This document shows, piece by piece, positions 13,901 to 25,150 of a stretch of 64,000 bases of DNA. The stretch spans positions 28,454,745 through 28,518,744 of the forward strand of contig CM075102.1 in NCBI GenBank assembly GCA_037576195.1, given 5' to 3'. A model generated the notes under the pieces. The model was not told where the DNA came from. It did no database searches and was given only the letters and a program-made list of their open reading frames with translations. Source of the DNA: Phytoseiulus persimilis. Its lineage: Eukaryota > Arthropoda > Arachnida > Mesostigmata > Phytoseiidae. Position numbers and translations under genes: made by a program. Position 1 is the first letter of the stretch; the number at the start of each line of letters is the position of its first letter.

Positions 13901-14337
13901 CGTGTGGAAACGTCGAAATCCGACCCGAACCAAGAGGTCGAGAGACTCGGAAAGGGAGGAGCGTGCGACGTAAGCATTGACTGCTCCTATTTGCGTGACT
14001 GAATCCATAGATCTGTGTTTGTTCAAGTGGAGGGGCGCAAAAGCAAGGCCGCTGTTGGCCGCGGGGTTCGAAGTCTCCGTGGACTCCGACGCACGCACAT
14101 CTTCGACCCAATGACGAGCGATGACAGGAGAACATTCGTCACTGCTCGAAGCCAACCGTTGAGCGAGGAGTGCGCGAGCTCACCGTTCCCCGAGCAGCGG
14201 AAAGTTCACGAGACGAGTTGCTCATCGTTCTCTTCACGCGGCAAGTTTCCGTCCCCGAAACCGCGGCGAACAAGAAAGATGGTGCGGTGATGTCTTCGAG
14301 ATACTCGCTCGTGGGAAGTGCGCCACAAAGAAGCAGC

Positions 14338-14356
14338 AGCAGAGAGAGAGAGAGGG
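14338..14356. repeat. (GA)n dinucleotide repeat
   Basis: About eight GA units following an AGC triplet run. Longer GA tracts occur at 23281-23308 and 52651-52674. Confidence 0.8.
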
Positions 14357-17300
14357 GAGCCAACGAACGGGAGCTTCGAACGGAAGCGGCGTCCCCGCTA
14401 GATAAAGGAGCCGAAAAGAAGGAGAAAAAAAATGAAGGAGGAACGGACGAATGAACGAGCGGAGCAAAAGCCACTCCATTTATTTCTTATTGACCCCAGC
14501 AACGGCGGCTGCGGCACAGAGCCACTCAAGGAGTCGGGGCGATGCAGGAGGGCGGGTTGCTCGGTAAATGGGGAGAGCGGCCAATAAAATATGCATTTGT
14601 CTTACCTACAGGAACATATATGGAGAACAGCACGAATCGCTTCTGATTCACAGATGGCAAGACAGGAGAGCACCCAAAGCCGGCGGGATATCGGGCTTGA
14701 CCCCCGGTCAGCCTCACCGGTGGGACTCATCACTGCCGAGGACCAGGCGGTATCGAAACCACTCAGAGGGAGATTTCGCCAGATCCGATACGGGATGTGT
14801 CATGAACTGATTGAAACCGATAATCACGGTCAGGCACACGCTGCACGTATTCGTCGTGTTCATTGTCCGTTCTCTGCCGCGTAGAACGCTGCAGAAGTCG
14901 TTGAGAACAGTTTCGCGGAAGCTTCCGCTGGTTGCCACGGCAGTTATTCAGCGACCCAACCATCCGTGCTCGATATTCCTGCGGTGGGTTCGAAACCCGC
15001 GGTGGATTCGAAAGCAGGTGGCGCGGTCGACTTAAGCGTCCGCTGCGCAAGCGGTCAGCTGTATTACTCTCCTCCCCCTTTGTTCCCTTTGAGTCTGTCG
15101 TTTCTTCTCTGCTACCCGACGACCCTCGATTGTTTGATCTGAATCCGCTGCTGTTTCATTCAGTCCCTCCCTCACTTCCAGTCGTTTCCCTCCGCACGTG
15201 GCACAAACTCCGGCAGATCTCAGCGGCGGCGCGCCGCTGACGATCGCCGTCCCTGTGAACAACACTGAAAAAGCAAATTATCGTCGGCCGCACGAGGGAA
15301 AAGAATAACAAAGTTGAAAAGAAACCACAGGGAGAGGTTTGAAAGGCGGTGTCGAGTGAGCGAAGGAGGAAAAAATTAGTTAGCCGGGCACTCGGTAACC
15401 GCCCACGTAAACACGGAGACGCCTTCGCTCCTCACGGGCTTGCTTGCGTGCGTGCGTGCTGTCAGATGAGAAAACAATCCTTGATTGGTGAGCAAGCAAC
15501 CGGGCTAACAAGCGAGCATGCCGAAAACAAACGGGAAAAGCGTCAGCGTGCGCCTCCACTCTCACATCGTGAGATCAGTACGGAGAGCGCATTCGCCCGA
15601 CCGATTCGAACATTCTGCACCGCAAAGGCTCCCGCAGCACAGAGGCGAAGGCCGTTGACCCGAAAGCATCGAGAGCAAACAGCACCGTGGGTTCGATTGT
15701 CGGGAGCGATGAATAACTCGAAAGGTGGCATATTCGGAAGAGAAGCGCGCCTGGAATCGGATGGAACGAAACCCTCGATAGGAAAACCGAACTCCGGCTC
15801 ACGAACGAAAATTATAGGCCCAGTGGAAGTCGATAGAGGAGCAGTGCCGCAGCGAGTATGCTCGCACATCCTCTAACATGTGCAGAATACTGAGAGGGAT
15901 TCGTCAGTAGTGACATGGGATTGATCCCGGCGAGCGAACTTTGTTCAAAACGAAAAAGATCTCCCACTCGACGCAAGTTGACCTCTTGACAAGCTCTCGG
16001 CGTTGTGGAGTTGGAGAGTTTCCGAAAAAAATCTTCTCGCTTCCCCAGCTCCTCGAAAAAGGCCTTCTGCGAGTGTGGATTCCGCTAGTTCGTCGACCGT
16101 TCATTCCAGCCTTCGAGCCTGATGGAAGAAGGATGTCACAGATCTGGCCATGTTTTCACTCCTCTGCGGCCTTATCTCCCGCCGGGGTGAGTTCTCCTGA
16201 CGATTTGACTGGTTTGTTGTTCACGCAAGCGTTGTTTTGCGAAGCAACAAAGAACACCAGACGAATGAGCAACCGGGTCCGGGCAAGCAGTCAGGAGCTC
16301 ACAGCGACCGACCACCCGGGATCCGAGCGAGCCGACCGACGGAACAGGATGATGTTCATGCTTCCATTTATTTCCTGTTTATCTCAGATTCGTACCCTCT
16401 GAGAACTGTTCCGAACGATGGACAAAAAAAAGCTCCGTTCGTTGCTCCTGTTACCGCACGGCCGGCAGCCCGTCCTTTTCCCCGCCACTAGAGCTCCCCC
16501 TCCCCCGTCCTGTCACTCCCTTCTGCCTCTACAGTCGCGTCTCCCTTCTTCTTTTTTGTAGCCAGGAAGAATTCTCTGGTAAATCCTCAAACTATACCGT
16601 AGGTCTCTCTTGCGTGCTCAGGCAAGCGGGAAGGCGGGGAGGGGCAGCGCGCGCGACGAAGTCAGTGGATCCTTCTCGACTGGTGAAAGCCGACTTCCTA
16701 TTTGTTTCAAATCACCAGTAACCCTGCTTCCTCCTGGCGCCGCTCGACGACGATGTGTGGTGTTTCGGCTGTCGCGAGCTCAGCTTAATCATAAACACAC
16801 GACAGCGACGACGACACGGCATTTGGCTCTGGGAGCGCTTCCGCCGAGGGCGGAAGTTGGGTTGCAGCCGGGCTCGGATCCGAAGGCAGAGGCAAACGGG
16901 TGAAGATAGGGATCCGCTCTGTAAACGTGTTTGCTGGGCGGTGGTGTTTGACTCTTGCTCGCTTGCTGGGAACTCGCCGAAAATCAGGAAACTCCGGCCG
17001 ATGACCGCTGAGCTTAGCCTCTGGATTCGGTGAATTCCTACGCTCTTGCTAAGTCGTACACTGCGAGCTTGCAAACGTACGCGACGTTCGCTTGGAATCG
17101 ATGTACGAACTTTGAGGGATCACTGCACTTGCTGGCTGGCTTGCTCTCTTGGGGCGATGCAAGCAGAGATCCTGACGGGGGGGAGGGGGCGAACTCGCGA
17201 AGAGCTCGGCCAAGCCGGCGAGGGGGACCGGTGGGCGCATAGCAAATTATCGGCTGGCTGCTTCCTCGTTGCATAGCATTTCGCATCCGGCACTTCCGCT

Positions 17301-17680
17301 GCCTGATTCTTCGGATCCGAGCAATCCGCCAGATCCTGAGCCACCGAGTCGAGAATTCCTGATTCTGCTGACCGTGTGTCGTCCGGTCCTCCTGCATCTT
17401 AGAACCCTCTGCGTGCCGCCGTGTTTCCTCTCGTCAGGTCCGTGCGTTTGTAGCGGTGAGCCACCTCCCCACGTCTCTCGTTCTGACTCGGGAGAGTAAA
17501 TAATGATGATCACTATCCGTGTGTCTGATCAGATTATCGTTCCCAATGAAACATTACTAGCCTTGCGATGTTAGTAGTGTTATATATTTGGTAAAGAATC
17601 ACTCCTGAGTCCTGGCTACATGGAGTTCAGGAACCGAATCCTCCGTTCAGGCCCGAGTACCGCGGTCGTCGACAGTTCAT

Positions 17681-18622
17681 TCAGCTTGATGGAGCCTTTT
17701 TTACTTCGTCCATGAAGAGCTTTATTTTGGGCGGATCGAGATCGTTTCTCCAGTGGCCGCCCATCTTGAAGTGCGAGCCCACAATGACTCCGTGACATCG
17801 CTCACTCAGTTTCCCGAAATTGTCAATTGTCACACCGGATCCCAGGAGAAGGGGCTGATGCGGGACCGCTTCCGCGACCTGTACGATATCGTCGACACTC
17901 GGCTCGGAGCCCGTTGACAATCCCGTGACGATGATGCCGTCGCTGGCGAAGAAGTCGGCGGCCTGAGCGGTTTCGCCGATTGCGACGTCTGCGGTGATCG
18001 CGTGCGACGAATGTTTCTTTTTGACGTCGCTGAACACGGCGACTCGCTGAGCGAAGTCTCCGAGAGATTTCCGATACCGGAGAAGTTCTCCTGCACACGA
18101 CTGGATGAGACCTTCATCAGCGACGTGGCTAAACACGAAGCCCTCGGCGCGGACGAAATTGAAATTCGACGCCGCCGCCACAGCGAGGGCCGACTTATTT
18201 TGCGCAGCGAGGATTTGCACTCCACAAGGCATTCGGCGCCCGACGGTTTCGCGAACCCTCGAGCACACGCGACTCATCGAGGCGGTAATCTCCGGCGTCT
18301 CACGCAGCGTATACGGGATGTCGTTCATATTCTCCACGATGAGCCCATCGATTCCACAATCCCTGTAGACGGTCGCCTCGTGCGCGGCGTGCTCAACGAT
18401 CTCATCGATCGAGCGATCGTTGAACGGCGTTCCCGGCAGCGCTTTGACGTGGATGACGCCAATCACAGCGCATCTCGATTTCACTTGGAACATCTTCCGG
18501 AACCGCTCCAAGCACGAAGCCATCTTGTTGTTTGTGCTCGTTGTGGTGGTGTTCTCGAACCGACAAAGAACAGCTCGGGCGAGGAGGTTCGGAAAGGATG
18601 GGCTCAGCGTGCGACAAGTCAT
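17681..18622 (-). CDS. BtpA-family TIM-barrel protein (F13E9.13-like), single exon
   Basis: The protein belongs to the BtpA family, named for a cyanobacterial photosystem I biogenesis factor but present in bacteria, archaea and some animals, where its role is not established. Family marks are clear: an N-terminal VIGVIHVKALPGTP block, VENMNDIPY after the second strand, then DGIIVTGLSTG, PLLLGSGVT and HGVIVGSHFKMGG near the C terminus, the glycine-rich ends of a TIM-barrel phosphate site. The frame is open without introns and stops at 17681. Two ATG starts are possible. The first, at 18622, gives 313 residues with an Arg-rich leader lacking acids for the first 23 or so residues, which could be a mitochondrial presequence. 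The second, at 18523, gives 280 residues, has the better context (AAG ATG G) and starts just before the conserved domain. The sequence before it (ACC/AAC repeats) could instead be 5' UTR. Upstream of 18622 only a GTG continues the frame. Confidence 0.9.
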   Translation of the reverse strand: MTCRTLSPSFPNLLARAVLCRFENTTTTSTNNKMASCLERFRKMFQVKSRCAVIGVIHVKALPGTPFNDRSIDEIVEHAAHEATVYRDCGIDGLIVENMNDIPYTLRETPEITASMSRVCSRVRETVGRRMPCGVQILAAQNKSALAVAAASNFNFVRAEGFVFSHVADEGLIQSCAGELLRYRKSLGDFAQRVAVFSDVKKKHSSHAITADVAIGETAQAADFFASDGIIVTGLSTGSEPSVDDIVQVAEAVPHQPLLLGSGVTIDNFGKLSERCHGVIVGSHFKMGGHWRNDLDPPKIKLFMDEVKKAPSS

Positions 18623-20175
18623 CGCGCGGTATCTCGACGTCACGTGGGCTCGCCGACGACGGCTAACGTCATGGAGGCTCTTCGGATCGTCGCGAGCCAC
18701 TATCGGGCTATCTAGCTCGTCAGGGGGAGGGGGCGACGGGTGAGATTAGCTTGGCTTGGAGAAGGCGCTCAGCTCGTGCGAGCAATTAACGGAGTCGCAG
18801 ATGAGGGAAGATTTGCTCTCGCTCCTCCGTTGGTTTGCGAGTAGCAGAGGAGGCACGGCTGCGGTCCCTAATCAATGCATCAGCTTGAGTCCGGAATCGA
18901 CTCCATCTTGACTGAGAACTGTGGCAACAAGCGAATCACGGAAGATAATCAGCCGGCACGAAGTGAGGCCTCAACGGAACTTTCCCGATGTTGTCCACAA
19001 CCTCGGCCCTCAACCTACCACCTCACTCGTCGAGGGGCCCGTGAGGGGCGAGCTCCCTTGATGCTGTCGGGCAAGACCAGCTCGACTCTGTGGGCAAGGG
19101 CGTCGACGACAACAGCAGCAATGAATCCGGCTCGGAGACTTCGTCGTCGCGAGGAGACGGGATTTTTGGACGTAGTCCGAGCGCTTAGCGGGACTAGTCA
19201 GGGACAAAGGTAGGAGAGCGGTTATTGTGTTTCCATTGTGATTCACGCACTGCGCGGTGAGTGTCCGCGAGAGAGGGAAGAATGGAAAGGGGGTAGTGGG
19301 GGATTACTACTACGGCGACGGCAGGCACTGCCGCTGCTCCGGCCACGAACAAGCACCCAACAAGAGAGCATTAATTGCCCGCTTTGATACCACTGCCGCC
19401 GTCCCTCCCGAAAGCTCCTCAAGCGTCCTCCCGGCCTTGTTCCCCGAAGTCTGACCGAAGACTCGTTCCATGAAAAGAACGAGGAAGAAAGCGGCTCGAC
19501 GGAAACTTGTCAAGTCGGTGCATTGAGCGGTTGATGTGTTGTCTGAATTGTTCATGTGGCGGCAGTTCACGGGTACTCGTCGCCCTCCCATATAATTACC
19601 GGGCGGTTCGCTCGCTGGATTTCCCCGTCATGCTATGCGCAAGGTGGTTCAATCTCTCCTGTGAGAACAAGGACACCCTCGATCACTTGCAACCACCAGG
19701 AGAATCCACCGAGGAATCTTCTCGGCCGCCTCGCCCTGGATGTGTATGCAGTGAGCGGAACTCTCTGTGGACGCGCCGCGTGAAACCAATGCCAGAGAAC
19801 GCAAGAGGGCGGGAGCCCCACAAGGTGAGAGCCGTGGTCAGGCGTCGGGCGCAGGTTCGCCAGCTGGCCACGAACGACTCGTCTGCTCAGTGGAGTGTTT
19901 TTTAGTTTATTTTTTTTTATTTCCCTGCACTTACCACCCCTGGCACGTTCGGCTCGTAGGACCGGGCTTGCGGGCACTGGCCGCCCTTCTGCGGCGGGTG
20001 GCGGGGCTCGAGCAGGGGAAGCGAGGCCGAAGAGCGTAACCGAGAGGTGGCGGCGGCGCGAAGAAGGGCTGAGACAAGGAGAGGGAGCGGTCATGCACTT
20101 GAGCATAGCCGCCGGTCGGATCCCACTGACCGTTCACTCGATGCTATCCATGGGCCATGCGCGAGGCTTACGACC

Positions 20176-20274
20176 ATGGAGCCACTTTGGACTGTGCGGG
20201 AACCTTTTGAGGGAAACTGGCTCAGCCCGCAAGTGAGCAAGCCGGATCGCTCGTGTGTGGCCCGGCTGGCTATG
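20176..20274 (+). CDS. Possible alternative first coding exon
   Basis: An ATG in an ideal context (ACC ATG G) opens a 33-codon frame that ends exactly at a consensus donor, GTAAGT, at 20275 in phase 0. The peptide starts MEPLWTVREPF and has no recognisable domain. Phase 0 would join in frame to the second coding exon of the MYT1-like gene at 54263, but nothing in the sequence proves that link. It may equally be chance. Confidence 0.2.
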
Positions 20275-22269
20275 GTAAGTGGGGTATCCTCACGTTCATC
20301 TCTATTGCCGCCAATATCCGTTCCTGCTGCTGCCAGTACAATTAGCCGCAGCAGGATCCGCAAGGCCTACAAGAAGGCGCCGCTGACTCGCACGCTAGCG
20401 ACAGACCGACGCCGGATCGACCGGAGGGCCAACCGACAGATAGGCACTATGTTATGCGGACCACGTTTCGTTCGCAAGATGTGAAGCTGTCTGTTTTTGC
20501 GTGTATGTGTACATATACTACTTGTATGTTTGTGAGTGTGCGCGTGCGTTCGGCTTCGTTCACGCCTGAGCCCCTCCCCACCCCCCGCGTAGCTCATCGG
20601 TCCGTGTGACATCACCGATGCGATCTACGGACGCATCAACATCGATGTCCCGTGTGCGATTCTTCCAGGTCATTCATGGAAGGCCGCGGTTGGTTGTACA
20701 TGCGGATCGTCTGTCGGACAGTGACTTTGATGGAATACGCCCAATGTCCTGCACAAGCGGCGACTGCGGGTAAAATAGGATGTGGCCAAAAACAGCGGGG
20801 GGAACGGAGGAGCTTGAAAAAGGACTTTCGGAGACGAGCTTCTCGTCCCTACATTTCGATACTAACGCTAAGCGTCGCTCGGAGGGTTTGTGGGTGGTCT
20901 GCTGCTCGCTCAGAGGGCCTGCTGCTGGGCTGTTGAGAAGACAGAAGAGTGGCCAATCCTCGGCCGCGGTGCGGGGACGAGGACACAGAAGGCGAATCGG
21001 GAACGAACGAACGAGCGAGCGGGCGAGCCAGCGAAGGCAAAGGTATCCGCTCGGGCCTTTCGGCTTCTCGCGAGCCTGCTGCCACTGGGGCTTCTTCTGG
21101 GGCTGAAATCGATAAGGAACGACCAGGTCTGTCCAGATGTGCCACAGATGGGGTCAAGACAATTCTGTGCTTCGTCTCCAGCCTTGCTCGTGGCTTGCCC
21201 ACCCACTGACTGCTCGCCTGCTGCTTGCTTCAATGGTTCGTATCGGGCAAAAAGGAGAGGGGGTGGGACAGGAGAACAGCGACAAGGTTGGCCGACGGGA
21301 TATCCCGAAATTCCTCGGAAGAAGCTCTCGTCGCGAGCTCGTGGTGAGAACCCGCAAAACTCCTGCCCTGGAAACGCTCCGTCGGCTTAGGCAGCGCTCA
21401 TCGATATTCCATTTCGGAACTCTATGCCTGGCTGACCGAGTGGAGTTCAGTTTTCGATGGAGTTGACATTCTCCCGCGTCTCCTAGTTCAATGCGCATTT
21501 CTCTTTTTGAGCTCGAGATTGCGATCGGTCGGATCCAGCGCTGGACGGACCCCACTGGAGAAGGCGGGGGGTTCCCGGCGTTCGCCGCAATCTTCAGGTC
21601 GGCGTGATTCTGAGACTCCAGCGCAGGCCACCTCATCGCAGGCGTTCAGCATGGGCAGGGTGGGAAGAGTGAGGGAAGAAGCGCACCGGGAGGAATCGAA
21701 ATTCAGTGACCATCTTCATTTGAGAAAAATCAATTCCGGCGGCGGCGAACAGATATCGCGGGCCGGCTCAGCTCAGGAGAACCATCAGGGCAGCCAGCGG
21801 ACCGAGGGCGATGCTCTCGAGTAGACCTTGATGTTCAAGGAGGAAGGCTCAGGAGGGAATTCTGACGAAGTCGGGTCCGCTCGCGCAAACGACAACTAAC
21901 CGACGTGGTGGCTCCCAGGGTGCCGAACTCGTCCACGGGCCCGGGATTGGAGACAGTCAGAAGTGGCGAGGAGAATATGGTGCAGAGAGCCGAATGTGGG
22001 AGGATGCGCAGCCGACGAAAATGAACTCCTCGACGGTGTCGGCAGGCCGGCGATAACGGATGAGTTGATGGGGTGGCGACGCGTGACCTCCCCGACCGAA
22101 TGACCGACGGAGCCATCCACCCACTCCGCCAGTCAGTCGACCGCTCGCCCACCCGGGTAGAAGCCGTTCAGACGGACTGCTTCTAAAGCTGCCACTGTTG
22201 GTCCGAATTAAGAGGGCTTATCGCCATACTGACTGCTCCACTGACGCTTGCAGCGAGCGGTCTCTCCCC

Positions 22270-22290
22270 GCTCGCTCGCTCGCTCGCTCG
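22270..22290. repeat. (GCTC)n tetranucleotide repeat
   Basis: Five tandem CTCG units, part of the recurrent GAGC/GCTC repeat class of this window. Confidence 0.8.
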
Positions 22291-23100
22291 ATCGACGGAC
22301 GGGAGGATTGCCTCCGAGACGGCGAGGTCACCAGGCCTGCAGAGATGGATCTATCTCTTGCCGCCTTGTTCCTCATTTCTCCTCCATGATCCAGGAGGAA
22401 ACCGAGGAGAATCGAATCGAGATGATGACGACGAGTTCGAGCGACCGGATCCAACAGCCCCGGATCAGAATGAGAGGCAAAAAGAAACACAACTTGTGCG
22501 AGGGGAGAGGAGGGTCGCCCGACCGGCTACCCACCCAGGAAACCAGAAGCCAATTAGAGGAGGAATCAAACGAAAAGAAAAATGCGGGATTTATAGCTGC
22601 TCTCGTCGTCGTCGTCTGATTGCCGTCTTGATCTCTGCTGGAAAGTCTGCTGTGGCCCCGTAGTTGTTTCATTCCATCCTCTTTTCCTATCAGTGAACTC
22701 TGACGCTCCAGCGAGTCGGCTGATCGCCTCCTCAGGGTCGGACCACGTCGATGCGGACTGATTCGATCGCCTCACATTCCCTCGTGCCGCCCTCCTCTGG
22801 CTCCCAGACGCGCTCTCCTACGTCAGCCTCTCTGGAACTTCCTCGAAATTTCCACTCGAGGTTCGATATCACACTTGATCATATCCGTACGGACCTGACT
22901 TCTTCCGAATCGCCGCTCGTCTAGATTTCGACGCAAACTATCGGATCGCATCAGGACGGGAAACACAGAGGCTGCGCAAGGACCGCCGCGCTCATGACAA
23001 CGGATCAGATGGACCAACGGCGGCGGAAAGGAGAAGAGACTGCAACGGAACCAACCTCAACTCCTATAAAAATTGGCCCGTTCAACGCCTAATGGTTTCA

Positions 23101-23131
23101 GAGCGAGCGAGCGGGCGAGCGAGCGGGCGAG
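23101..23131. repeat. (GAGC)n imperfect repeat
   Basis: GAGC units alternating with GGGC variants, with a dinucleotide GA tract about 150 bp downstream. Confidence 0.8.
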
Positions 23132-23278
23132 GAAAGAAGGGAGACGATGACTGGCCCCCGACCGTCATCCAACCCGACCGACCATTGGAATCGAGAAGAA
23201 ACTACGAACACCCACTAGATCTGAGATTTCATATCGCTACGACCGCGGTCGTCGTCAATTTGAAAGTGAGTGTGCCCG

Positions 23279-23280
<2 letters not shown>

Positions 23281-23308
<28 letters not shown>
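23281..23308. repeat. (GA)14 dinucleotide microsatellite
   Basis: The longest GA tract in the window, followed by ATCC/ATCT-type units to about 23335, forming a compound microsatellite. Confidence 0.9.
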
Positions 23309-23312
<4 letters not shown>

Positions 23313-24071
23313 TCTATCCATCCATCTGTCTATCCTTCCGCGTGGCCGTCCATTTATTCGGACCCGGAGGACCGTAAACCCCGCGCTCCCGTTGTGGTCG
23401 GGTTTTGCCAACTCTGGACGGCCGCTCCCGACCAAGATGATTCGGTTCCCGCAAAGCCGTCATCGACAAGCCGATAGTGTGACCACGTCGACAGTTTTCG
23501 TGATCACTTCGATATTTGTTTCTCGAACTAGATGACGGTCAAACCGCTCGGAAAACAAGAGATACCCGCTGGCTCAAGCCCAGGCCGTGCGAATCTTGAC
23601 CGCGATTAATCGGTGTCCTCCAGTCCCCCCGCGAAAGTCGATGTCTCCCCCCAAACCATTGATGCAGGCCCCTTGGCCCACTCACCGCTCCGAATGGAAG
23701 CTCTTCCACGACGATTGCGGGTGGAGGACATTCCGGGAAGATACGGCGCTCAAGCGATCGTCCTGGAAGTGATCGGATAGTCATCAAAAGTGCCGTGCTC
23801 GCACGAGATCTCGTTAGATTCCGGGGCTTATGCGTCGTTAGAGACTGGCCCTCGACCCTGAACAAGAATAACGCAGGTCTTCTCTAGCAGCATCCGCACT
23901 CACAACCCTACTTTCATGGCTTTCAGGACGGAAGGCCACATGCGAAATCCCCCCGCTTTCGGGGAGTTAAGCGTGCCGAGGCGTTTTCGATATTTTCCCG
24001 AAGACCTTGAACTTGAATTCCGTCCCATAATTTTTTTCGACTCGACGCCCATCCTGCCGACCCCTCGATGC

Positions 24072-24086
24072 GGGGGGGGGGGGGGG
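24072..24086. repeat. G15 homopolymer
   Basis: Fifteen consecutive G with no terminal inverted repeat or target duplication visible around it, unlike the G run at 62669. Confidence 0.9.
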
Positions 24087-25109
24087 ACTTGACGCAGACA
24101 TCCGCATGAAATTTGAGAATGGGGTCGTGCCCGATGGAAGCCAACGGTTCGAAAAGGCATGTGGAATCGAACACGTGGCTGTAGCCGCCCCGCCGGAGGC
24201 AGTCGTGCTCCCCGTAGTGGTTGTGATGATGATGGCGGTGGTGGTGCGGGAGAGCGTTCTCCGTTCATACGGTCGGCATAAAAAGCTTGTATGCCTTACA
24301 ACCTGCATGCCTGCTCACTTGCCTTGACGGCTGGTTGGCTGATCCGGCGGAGGGACGTCGTTTTTGTAGAGGGTGTATCGGAACCGCTCGGGCCACTCGG
24401 CGGCGCCTCGAACAGGTCGATTCGACCTTGCCGCTGTCAGCTCCGATTATTCATGAAGGATCCGCCCGGACTGGACCCGTTGTTTGTTGTCGACTCCTCT
24501 GGACACCCTTCAGCCATCCGACGTTCCCGCGAGGGAAAAGCCGAGGGCACAGAAGAAAAAACTCGGCGAAGAACAGCTCCAGAGCGGATATTGTCCCCGG
24601 CTTGATATCGAGGGTGGATCCATGGATTTTGTGAAATTATTTCCCCTCCGCGATATCCTGAAGTCAATCCGAACGATGATCATTCGATGGCGAACTCGCT
24701 GCGTTGTGTTGACTGTCGTCCGAACAGCTAACCGGTCAGCCGGCCTCAACCCTTGGAACAGCAGCACGTCTAGCAGGAAGCCTGGCAGCTTGCTTCTGCT
24801 GTTGGAGAAGGACCCAGGACGGCGGCCAAGGGGTCGAGGGGCGGAAAGCGGGAGTTGGTAGGGAGTTAGAAGGGAAACTGGAAGTGAGGGCGCCGGGTGC
24901 CGGGAGTGGTGGTGTGGTGGTAGAGGCGGCGGCGGCAGCAGAAGCAGCGGTGCCGGGCAGAGAACGCACAGATGGAACGAACGGCGAAGTGAAAATGTTT
25001 TGCGGAGGGGCGCAAGGGAGAGGAGTGGGGAAGGAAGGGTCTCCGGCTCGCGAGAGAGAAACAGCGAGAGAAGCGATAGAAGAGGAGGAAGAGAGAGACG
25101 ACTATACCC

Positions 25110-25150
25110 GGCGAGCGAGCGAGCGGACGGACGGGCGACCGAACGAACGA
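25110..25150. repeat. Compound (GAGC)(GGAC)(GAAC) repeat
   Basis: Consecutive GAGC, GGAC and GAAC tetramers that differ by single bases, suggesting one ancestral tract diversified by point change. Confidence 0.75.

Larger units (their letters stand above)
1..17400. other. Noncoding region, no supportable gene
   Basis: I see no open frame here that combines length, recognisable protein family and splice signals. The open frames are short, overlap one another on both strands and are rich in Arg, Ser, Pro and Gly, as expected by chance in GC-rich DNA. The stretch holds microsatellites, G and C homopolymers, a pair of diverged inverted copies near 3 kb and one possible exon near 10 kb, each listed separately. 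It could be intergenic or part of a large intron of a gene beyond the left edge. Confidence 0.6.

Noticed and set aside
14980-15010. tRNA T-arm-like hairpin GTGGG-TTCGAAA-CCCGC
   Set aside because: The stem-loop is perfect, but no A box, anticodon arm or matching acceptor strand lies at the right distance on either strand.
15349-15876. 175-codon plus-strand frame
   Set aside because: Arg/Ser-rich chance-like composition, overlapping open frames on the opposite strand and no donor or acceptor of note.
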